This document shows, piece after piece, positions 1 to 5,554 of a DNA stretch of 13,616 nucleotides. The position numbers and the translations under genes are program-made. The stretch comes from CAZBJJ01 sp964492245. Lineage in GTDB: Bacteria > Spirochaetota > Spirochaetia > Treponematales > Breznakiellaceae. A model generated the notes under the pieces. That model was not told where the DNA came from, ran no database searches, and saw only the letters and a program-made list of their open reading frames with translations. Position 1 is the first letter of the stretch; each line of letters opens with the position of its first letter. The DNA lies in NCBI GenBank assembly GCA_964492245.1, contig CAZBJJ010000050.1:1-13616 (forward strand), in the 5' to 3' direction.

Positions 1-102
1 CAAATCAGGTCAAGATAGATTACGCCATTGGGAGGGCGTAATGGTATGAGCGATAATTGCAATAATTTCGGGGCGACCCAGGTGCAAGGTTCGGTAAACT
101 AG
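1..102. other. Left-edge intergenic stretch with a short inverted repeat
   Basis: No gene can be supported here. An 8-base perfect inverted repeat, ATTACGCC at 19-26 and GGCGTAAT at 35-42, encloses an 8-base loop. It lies downstream of the CofE-like gene on the minus strand but has no T-run after it, so it is not a clear terminator. A minus-strand TTGACC at 13-8 could be the -35 element of a gene beyond the left edge, but its -10 would fall outside the window. The minus frame stays open for 30 codons after the CofE-like stop, with no start codon of its own. Confidence 0.3.
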
Positions 103-1296
103 TTAATCGCTGGCCAGGCTATCAAAATAACCTTGCACATGGACCACCGGAGTGCCCTTATCACCACTGCCAGAAGTTAAGTCGCAGAGTGAGCCCAAAA
201 GGTCGGTTAAGCGGCGCGGAGTGGTGCCCAGGGATTCGACAGCGCTTGCCTGCCCACTAACCTTGTGCTTAATGCTGTCCACTATTGCTGTCTGAAGGTT
301 TTCGCCCGAAAGCTCGGCAAACTTACTGTCGGCTAAGTATTTTATTTTAAGCTCGTTTGGGTTCCCTTCCAGGCCCGCAGTATAGGCGGGCGAGACGACG
401 GGATCGGCCAGCTCCCATATTTGGCCTACGGGGTCTTTAAAAGCGCCATCGCCATAGACCATCACCTCTATCTGTTTTCCACTAATATCGAAAAGCCGTT
501 TTTGAATGCCATCGACCACGGCTTGGCAGTCGCGGGGAAAAAGCTTTACGGTCTCTTCGTCGCTTTTATTTGAACCGAGCACCCCATATTTGGCATGATA
601 GCCACTGCCGTTTATGGGCTCGGCTAGAATTTGGTCCAGACTGTATGCGCGTTCTGCCCCCGCCTCCATGACCTTTTTTTTAGTCCGCAAGCGCGAATGT
701 ATATCGCAGGCCAAAACCTCCTTGCAATGGGCAAGTATGGATCGCGGGTCGTTTGAAAAAATGATGGTGCAGATTGTGCCTTCGGCCTCTACCAGTTTTC
801 GGTAATAATCGATGTAGTCGATGCCGGTAAAGGGGTGATAGCAGGGGCCAAAGGTCTGGGTAAATTCTTCTTCGCTCAGGCAGTCCGACCAGGGGTTAAT
901 GCCTTTTTCGTCGAGCATGTCCACCGAAACCAATTGGTTTCCCACCTCGTCGGAGGGGTAGCTAAACTGAATATAAAGGTGTTCGGTACTACGGGCTATG
1001 GCCTTTAAAAGCAGGGAAAAGCGATTGCGGCTGAGCATGGGAAAGATAATGCCTAAACTTTTGCCAGAGAATTTTGCCTTTAGGTCGCTGGTTATAGCGT
1101 TTACGGGGGCAAAATTGCCCTGGGCTCGGGCCACGATGGATTCGGTTAATCCAAGTACGTCCCGGTCTTTTAGTTCAAAAGAATCGGTTTTGCAGGCCTT
1201 TAAAAGGCTTTCTACTACGATTTCCTGAATATTATCGCCCCGGCGAATAATGGGAATGCGTATTCCCCGAGAAACAGTACCCACACTCCGTCCCAT
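103..1296 (-). CDS. CofE-like coenzyme F420-0:L-glutamate ligase family protein
   Basis: 397 aa. The N-terminus (GIRIPIIRRGDNIQEIV, then DVLGLTESIVARAQGN) matches the start of the F420-0:gamma-glutamyl ligase fold, in which CofE adds glutamate to F420-0 using GTP. Further along, PSDEVGN, NGSGYHAKYG, VMVYGDGAFKDPVG and TTPRRLTDLLGSLCDLTSG are motifs I recognise from a longer subgroup of about 390 aa found in fermentative bacteria not known to make F420. The length fits that subgroup, so the gene looks intact. The ATG has a strong GGAGGT site 5-6 bases upstream. It is the last gene of the PBP-ParB operon, 32 bases after the ParB-like stop. The family is fairly sure; the substrate is not known, and it may ligate glutamate to something other than F420. 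Confidence 0.82.
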   Translation of the reverse strand: MGRSVGTVSRGIRIPIIRRGDNIQEIVVESLLKACKTDSFELKDRDVLGLTESIVARAQGNFAPVNAITSDLKAKFSGKSLGIIFPMLSRNRFSLLLKAIARSTEHLYIQFSYPSDEVGNQLVSVDMLDEKGINPWSDCLSEEEFTQTFGPCYHPFTGIDYIDYYRKLVEAEGTICTIIFSNDPRSILAHCKEVLACDIHSRLRTKKKVMEAGAERAYSLDQILAEPINGSGYHAKYGVLGSNKSDEETVKLFPRDCQAVVDGIQKRLFDISGKQIEVMVYGDGAFKDPVGQIWELADPVVSPAYTAGLEGNPNELKIKYLADSKFAELSGENLQTAIVDSIKHKVSGQASAVESLGTTPRRLTDLLGSLCDLTSGSGDKGTPVVHVQGYFDSLASD

Positions 1297-1328
1297 GTAG
1301 ACCTCCAGCTATGCCGCTATACCTAAAT

Positions 1329-1718
1329 TCATTTAATTCGAAACAGGCCTTTAAAAAAAGTGCGAATTGCGTTCCAAATACGGCGAAAAAAACCTGGGTT
1401 TCGCAGGGCATAAATGCGGGCCCAGGCCTGAGAGTTCTCCTCTTCGCTAAAATCTCGCCGCTGAATATTTTCCTCTATTTCGTATTCGAGCATGGACAAT
1501 TCGTCGTTGGCATCGATTACCACTGCCTCTATTGTCTTCCAGCCGAGTTCTTTTGCCGCCTGAAGTCGCCTTCCGCCGGCTATGAGAATGTTTTTTTTAT
1601 TTATCAAGATGGGATTCATAAGGCCAAAGCGGTGCATACTTTCCATAAGGGCTTCGATATTGCCAAGGTCCTTGCGTATGCGTTTTTTTACCACAATTTT
1701 TTCAATTGATATTTTCAC
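1329..1718 (-). CDS. Small ParB/Sulfiredoxin-domain protein with amphipathic C-terminal tail
   Basis: 129 aa. Residues 3-90 form a ParB N-terminal-like domain: an IEKIVV strand, a GLMNPILI strand, and the GGRRLQAAKELGW motif at 48-60, equal to the GERRxxA nucleotide-binding box of ParB (Gly replaces Glu). The ParB helix-turn-helix and dimer domains are missing, so it is not a chromosome-partitioning ParB. The last 20 or so residues (FFRRIWNAIRTFFKGLFRIK) are rich in Phe, Ile, Arg and Lys and would form a basic amphipathic helix, perhaps binding membrane. The start codon is GTG, chosen because AAGGAGG sits 5 bases before it. The site lies in the 15-base gap after the PBP stop, so the two genes are surely co-transcribed. 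The function is unknown. Confidence 0.8.
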   Translation of the reverse strand: MKISIEKIVVKKRIRKDLGNIEALMESMHRFGLMNPILINKKNILIAGGRRLQAAKELGWKTIEAVVIDANDELSMLEYEIEENIQRRDFSEEENSQAWARIYALRNPGFFRRIWNAIRTFFKGLFRIK

Positions 1719-1733
1719 CGCCGCCTCCTTTTT

Positions 1734-4661
1734 TCAATATTCAGCCTCCAGATCTGGGGACTCTGGTGCCGCCGGAGCGGGATTTACCGGCACCGCCGGA
1801 ACAGGATTTATCGGTGCGGCTGGAACAGGAGCGAGTTCTTCTTGGTCGCCAAAAAGGGCCGAGCCCTCTTCGGCCTGGCTTCTAGGATACTTCGGCGCCA
1901 CCGGAACAGGATTAGTCGGTGCCGCCGGAACAGGATTTACCGGTGCCGCCGGAACAGGATTAGTCGGCGCGGCCGGCGAATAGTCAGAACTGGAGTTTGG
2001 CTTAATTCTAAAGCCATCGAAGTCATCATAATTTCCGCTGTCTTGGCTGTCTTTTTCGAAGGAATCGTCGTAGGAGGGCCATAGGGAATCTTCCAGGGGG
2101 CCAAATAGCGATTCGTATGGGTAATCCTCTTCCCCAAAAAAATCGTTGCCAAGCTCAGTGGGCCGATCCGCTCGGTGAGGCTCTTCGTTTAAAAAATCTA
2201 AGTCCAAAACAGGCATGTCGATGCTCAGGCTATCGCTATCAAAATAATACGAAGACTGTTCCATGCGATTGAGGAAGGTGTTCAGGCCATCAATTTTTTC
2301 GTGGGGACCATGTACATTACAGTACTTTGTGGGCTGGGTGCCCATAAGATAGGGCATGGTTACCGCCCCCTCGTTGCAGAATTCGGTCATTAACAGCCCA
2401 CTTTTACGACAGGTTGTGGCCTCGATTATGCCCGATGCCGGCTTGGGAAAGGACTTCGCCGGCAGACCCTGGTGGACCTCGCGCATATAATCGGCCCAAA
2501 CCGGTGCGGCAATCATGGAACCCGTCTGATTCGTTCCCAAAGAATTGCCCGCGCGATCGAAGCCCATCCACACCGAGGTGGTGTAATAGGGCGTATAGCC
2601 AATGGACCAGCCATCGGCCCAGTTCTGCGTAGTCCCCGTCTTACCAGCAGCCTCGATGCGGTATTTTTTTCCGGAGTCGTCGATAAAATCGAACTTCGTC
2701 CCCCGAGCAGTTGCCCAAGACATAAGGCCGGCATCCAGGGTGCGCTTCATAATTGAGCTCATGACATAGGCGTTCTGGGGGCTGATAATTTGCAGGGAGT
2801 CCTTTCGTTTGCGCTGAGCCAGGCGCAGCTCTTTTTCGGGGTCCAGAATAACCTGGCCATTTCGGTCTTCCACCGAGCGTATGGCTATGGGGCTAACCTC
2901 CCTACCCTGGTTTGCAAAAATGGCATAGGCCCTTGCCATTTGCAGGGGCGAGACAGCAATAATTCCCAGGCCCAGGGGGTAGACCCGAGGAAAGGTACTT
3001 CGGATTGTTTTTTTGTCCTCAATGCCCAAGAGGGCTGCCGAGCGACTAATGGCCTGATCAAAGCCAACCCCATCCAGTACTTTTAAGGCAGGAATATTGT
3101 AGGACTGGGCTAAAGCCAGCCATAAGGGCACCGCACCCTGCCAAACGCCCCCATAGTTATTTGGGACATAGGGTATACCACCGTGATTGAACACAGTAGG
3201 ACTATCGTAAATTATACTGGTGGCGGTAAACTTTCCGGAATCGATGGCGGCCGAATAATAAAGGGGCTTAAAGGCAGACCCCGGCATTACCTTTGCCTGG
3301 GTGGCCCTGATGAGCTGGTTCGACTGGTCGTACTTCGAACCCCCAACAAGGGCCCTGATATAGCCGGTCTCATTTTCTATGGTAACCAGGGCCCCCTCTA
3401 CCATGCTCTGCTCGGTCTCTTTACGCAGCATGGAATGGGCCATATTTGTAGCCGATTTTAAGTCGCCTAAATCGAACAAAAGGGCCATCATATCCACCAC
3501 TGGATTTAGCCGTTTAATGTAGCGATTGAACGATTTTGCCTCCATCTGTCCCGAGGCCGTGGCATGAATGGGCTCTAAATCGAAAACCAAGGACAGTAAA
3601 TCGACAATGGGCAGATAGGCGTTGACCGCATGGCCCAGATTCACCGTCTGGGTTCGCTTAAACTCTGCATTCACCCTGCGCAGTCCTTGGCTCATATATT
3701 TGTCCGCCGCTGCCTGCATATCGAGGTCCAGGGTGGTGTGCACCACATAGCCATCGCGGTAGAGGTCTCGGGTGCCGTAGAGCATATTGGTAAGCTCCCG
3801 GCGGACATATTCACTGAACCAGGGGGCCCGATCCTCGCGGCTTAAAAAGGCCGATGAGGACACCCGTGTATAATCGTAATTGTCCCAATACTCCTGGAAA
3901 GAGGCATCGGCCTCTTCCTGGCTCACATAGCCCAGCGAAACCATGCGGGCCAAAATCTGCTGCTGCCGGTTGCGGGCAACATTGGGATTATCTAAGGGAT
4001 TGTAGCGGGCAGGACTAGAAAACTGGATAACTAAAATACCCGCCTCGGCAACGGTAATTTCTCGGGCGCTGTGCCCAAAATAATATTTGCTGGCGGCCTC
4101 CACCCCGTAGGTGCCCGCCCCCATATACATTTTATTTAAATAGAGTTCGAGTATTTCATTTTTAGTAAAGCGCCTTTCAATTTGAAGTGCCCACCAGAGC
4201 TCGCGAATTTTACGGGTGATGGTTTTATCGTTTCTATCGGCATAGAGGGTACCAGCCACCTGCTGGGTAATGGTAGAGCCCCCGCCCAAATTTCTCTTAG
4301 TAATAACGCCCACAAAGGCCCGCACAATGCCCCGCACCGAAAAACCATGGTGATGGAAGAATTCCTGGTCCTCTCGCGCCACGACGGCCAATATTAAATG
4401 TCGGGGCAATTCCTCTAGGGTTACCAGTTCGCGCTTTTCGGAAGAGGAAAACTCGGTTATGAGCCTGCCTTTTGTATCTAAAATTTTTGTGGGTAGGGCC
4501 TGACTAAAGGTCTCAAATTCTTCGTATGCTTTAATATTTGCAGTACCCGCCAAGGCAAGGCCTACAGCAGCACCAATTAAGGTAGAGCCAATCAGTAAAA
4601 AGACCAGAGCTCCAATGGCTATAAGCCCTTTTTTTTTGGATACCCGTGGTTTATCTATCAT
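1734..4661 (-). CDS. Class A penicillin-binding protein (PBP1A-type glycosyltransferase/transpeptidase)
   Basis: 975 aa from ATG 4661. It polymerises glycan strands and cross-links peptidoglycan at the outer face of the inner membrane. Order: basic N-terminus, one membrane helix (about 12-40), GT51 glycosyltransferase (about 60-240) with the catalytic Glu in AREDQEFFHHHGF and GGGSTITQQ, a spacer (about 310-415), then the transpeptidase with SxxK (GSAFKP, about 462), SxN (QSYN, about 520) and KTGT (about 674). All key residues are present. The last 170 or so residues are an acidic stretch rich in D, E, S and Y, then a Pro/Ala tail of 8-residue repeats; typical PBP1A proteins end earlier. The spacer carries two copies of an LxPxVDxxxLxFDL motif. 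ATG 4661 is preferred to the in-frame TTG 4667 because the TTG falls between the -10 element and the predicted RNA start. It is first gene of the operon with the ParB-like and CofE-like genes. Confidence 0.93.
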   Translation of the reverse strand: MIDKPRVSKKKGLIAIGALVFLLIGSTLIGAAVGLALAGTANIKAYEEFETFSQALPTKILDTKGRLITEFSSSEKRELVTLEELPRHLILAVVAREDQEFFHHHGFSVRGIVRAFVGVITKRNLGGGSTITQQVAGTLYADRNDKTITRKIRELWWALQIERRFTKNEILELYLNKMYMGAGTYGVEAASKYYFGHSAREITVAEAGILVIQFSSPARYNPLDNPNVARNRQQQILARMVSLGYVSQEEADASFQEYWDNYDYTRVSSSAFLSREDRAPWFSEYVRRELTNMLYGTRDLYRDGYVVHTTLDLDMQAAADKYMSQGLRRVNAEFKRTQTVNLGHAVNAYLPIVDLLSLVFDLEPIHATASGQMEAKSFNRYIKRLNPVVDMMALLFDLGDLKSATNMAHSMLRKETEQSMVEGALVTIENETGYIRALVGGSKYDQSNQLIRATQAKVMPGSAFKPLYYSAAIDSGKFTATSIIYDSPTVFNHGGIPYVPNNYGGVWQGAVPLWLALAQSYNIPALKVLDGVGFDQAISRSAALLGIEDKKTIRSTFPRVYPLGLGIIAVSPLQMARAYAIFANQGREVSPIAIRSVEDRNGQVILDPEKELRLAQRKRKDSLQIISPQNAYVMSSIMKRTLDAGLMSWATARGTKFDFIDDSGKKYRIEAAGKTGTTQNWADGWSIGYTPYYTTSVWMGFDRAGNSLGTNQTGSMIAAPVWADYMREVHQGLPAKSFPKPASGIIEATTCRKSGLLMTEFCNEGAVTMPYLMGTQPTKYCNVHGPHEKIDGLNTFLNRMEQSSYYFDSDSLSIDMPVLDLDFLNEEPHRADRPTELGNDFFGEEDYPYESLFGPLEDSLWPSYDDSFEKDSQDSGNYDDFDGFRIKPNSSSDYSPAAPTNPVPAAPVNPVPAAPTNPVPVAPKYPRSQAEEGSALFGDQEELAPVPAAPINPVPAVPVNPAPAAPESPDLEAEY
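1765..1980. repeat. 24-bp tandem repeats coding the Pro/Ala tail of the PBP
   Basis: Two blocks of a 24-base unit. Block one has units at 1765-1788, 1789-1812 and a partial one from 1813; block two has units at 1894-1917, 1918-1941, 1942-1965 and a partial one from 1966. On the plus strand the units read GGTGCCGCCGGAACAGGATT, then TACC or AGTC, with a few substitutions. In the PBP frame each gives 8 residues such as AAPTNPVP. About 80 bases between the blocks code a different sequence (KYPRSQAEEGSALFGDQEEL). The unit is a multiple of three, so copy number changes tail length but not frame. Confidence 0.85.
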
Positions 4662-4696
4662 AGGCAAAGCCTACGTAGGTGGGGGGCTTTTGTCAA
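4659..4696 (-). promoter_or_regulatory. PBP operon promoter, probably leaderless, with overlapping palindromes
   Basis: On the minus strand TTGACA (4696-4691) is followed by 17 bases, TAGGCT (4673-4668), 6 bases and the ATG (4661-4659). The RNA should start at or next to the ATG, and no Shine-Dalgarno site is present. Two dyads overlap the -10 region: CCTACGTAGG (4670-4679, perfect) and TAGGC-AAA-GCCTA (4661-4673, perfect). They could be operator sites for an unknown regulator. Confidence 0.65.
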
Positions 4697-4709
4697 GAAT
4701 AGCAGGCAC

Positions 4710-4745
4710 AAAAAAGGCCGGCTTGCGCCGGCCTGCCCCTTGGGC
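4710..4745 (-). terminator. Rho-independent terminator facing left
   Basis: A perfect 8-bp GC-rich stem, AGGCCGGC (4715-4722) and GCCGGCCT (4727-4734), has a 4-base loop. On the minus strand it is followed by a run of T (4714-4710). A second short stem, GCCC (4735-4738) with GGGC (4742-4745), directly precedes it in transcription. There is no T-run on the plus strand side. It lies upstream of the PBP promoter, so it would end a minus-strand RNA made in the divergent intergenic region, or shield the PBP promoter from such transcripts. Confidence 0.75.
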
Positions 4746-4804
4746 TGTCGAAAATATAGTGTTTGGGAGGGGAACTATATATCCGACATTTAATATATCG
4801 GTAA
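4710..4804 (-). ncRNA. Possible small RNA of about 60 nt ending at the terminator
   Basis: No gene on the minus strand explains the terminator at 4710-4745. Upstream on the same strand, TTACCG (4804-4799), 17 bases and TATATA (4781-4776) form a moderate promoter, with a predicted start near 4769. The product would be about 60 nt: an unstructured 5' part, a 4-bp GCCC/GGGC hairpin and the terminator hairpin. No start codon with a ribosome site is seen inside. This is inferred from the signals only; the -35 match is weak. Confidence 0.3.
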
Positions 4805-4867
4805 AAGGAGAAAACACTTAACTAGTTTCCCGAATCATTCACCTAAAAAATCGAATTTTTCGGCACT

Positions 4868-4905
4868 TTGACGCATCAGTTTATATCTGCTATACTTCAT
4901 CCATG
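4868..4905 (+). promoter_or_regulatory. Promoter of the small protein/nucleotidyltransferase pair, probably leaderless
   Basis: TTGACG (4868-4873), 17 bases and TATACT (4891-4896) make a near-consensus sigma-70 promoter. The -10 hexamer is 6 bases before the ATG at 4903, so the RNA start falls on or next to that ATG. No Shine-Dalgarno site can fit. Confidence 0.75.
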
Positions 4906-5106
4906 ATAGACAAGAGCAGATGCAGCATTGGCAAGCGCCAGGTGCGGGGAAAGGGTAAGGTATCGTCGCAGCAGGAAAACTTGGACTTTTGGCTTTCCCG
5001 TCCTGGCTCCGAAAGGCTTGCAGCTATAGAGACACTGAGGAGACAACAGAATGGCAGTGGCGAGTCAGGACTTCATAGAGTTATTTCAATGTCTAAACGC
5101 ACATAG
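4903..5106 (+). CDS. Small protein overlapping a nucleotidyltransferase gene
   Basis: 67 aa, basic. The core FWLSRPGSERLAAIETLRRQ (residues 29-48), followed by LHRVISMSKR, resembles short proteins I recall being coded just upstream of DUF6036-like nucleotidyltransferases (FW..RP.ERLAA.E.LR, then LQRV..VVKR). This likeness supports it as a real gene even though its last 56 bases overlap the next gene in another frame. The ATG at 4903 fits the leaderless promoter. The first 25 or so residues are less like the family, so a later start such as the TTG after GCAGGAAAAC is possible. It may be the partner (antitoxin-like or scaffold) of the nucleotidyltransferase, but no activity can be assigned. 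Confidence 0.6.
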   Translation: MIDKSRCSIGKRQVRGKGKVSSQQENLDFWLSRPGSERLAAIETLRRQQNGSGESGLHRVISMSKRT

Positions 5107-5521
5107 GGTCTCGTTTTTAATTGTCGGTGGCTATGCAGTTGCCTGGCATGGGTATCCGCGTTATACCGGCGATTTAGATTTATTTATAAAACCAGATTTA
5201 CAGAACGCTCAAAACATCCTTTTGGCCTTGGAAGACTTCGGCTTTAAAGGTTTGGAACTAACTGCCCAGGACTTTATCGACCCATCGGCCCTTATTTCGC
5301 TGGGCTACCCGCCAGAGCGGGTCGATTTCGTATGCGATATCGACGATGTAAGCTGGGAGGAGGCCTGGAATGCTCGCTCTTTGGGCGAATTTGGCCCTAT
5401 TAAGGTTCCTTTCCTTGGTATTGATGAGCTTATAAAAAATAAACTGGCCTCGGGCCGGCCCCAAGACAAGGTCGATGCCGATATTCTTAGACGTGCCCGC
5501 CGCATTCGCTCCTCATTGTAG
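5051..5521 (+). CDS. DUF6036-like nucleotidyltransferase
   Basis: 156 aa. The motif GGYAVAWHGYPRYTGDLDLF (residues 26-45) holds the Gly-Gly and the DxD metal-binding pair (D41, D43) of the DNA polymerase beta nucleotidyltransferase fold, and a third acidic residue is seen in RVDFVCDID (D92). Such minimal proteins transfer a nucleotide to a protein or RNA partner, and some relatives are toxins or antitoxins. Length and motifs look complete. The start has GAGGAGA about 8 bases upstream and lies inside the end of the preceding small gene, a coupling typical of a two-gene unit. The target is not known. No HEPN partner is nearby, so this is not the usual MNT-HEPN pair. Confidence 0.82.
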   Translation: MAVASQDFIELFQCLNAHRVSFLIVGGYAVAWHGYPRYTGDLDLFIKPDLQNAQNILLALEDFGFKGLELTAQDFIDPSALISLGYPPERVDFVCDIDDVSWEEAWNARSLGEFGPIKVPFLGIDELIKNKLASGRPQDKVDADILRRARRIRSSL

Positions 5522-5554
5522 CTTCTTCGGCTACTGTGCTAGGCTCTTACCATG
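5516..5554 (+). promoter_or_regulatory. Probable promoter of the RNase gene, -10 element 6 bases before ATG
   Basis: TAGGCT (5540-5545), the same hexamer as in the PBP promoter, is followed by 6 bases and ATG (5552). The best -35 is TTGTAG (5516-5521) at 18 bases and is weak; it overlaps the nucleotidyltransferase stop codon. A short GTAGC/GCTAC stem lies between the two elements. No good Shine-Dalgarno site precedes the ATG, which again suggests a leaderless message, or read-through from the upstream unit. Confidence 0.4.

Noticed and set aside
10..102. In-frame extension or small protein after the CofE-like stop on the minus strand
   Set aside because: It has no start codon, and the CofE-like protein already ends where its family normally ends.
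4662..4667. TTG start for the PBP
   Set aside because: It falls between the -10 element and the predicted RNA start, and gives only two extra residues.
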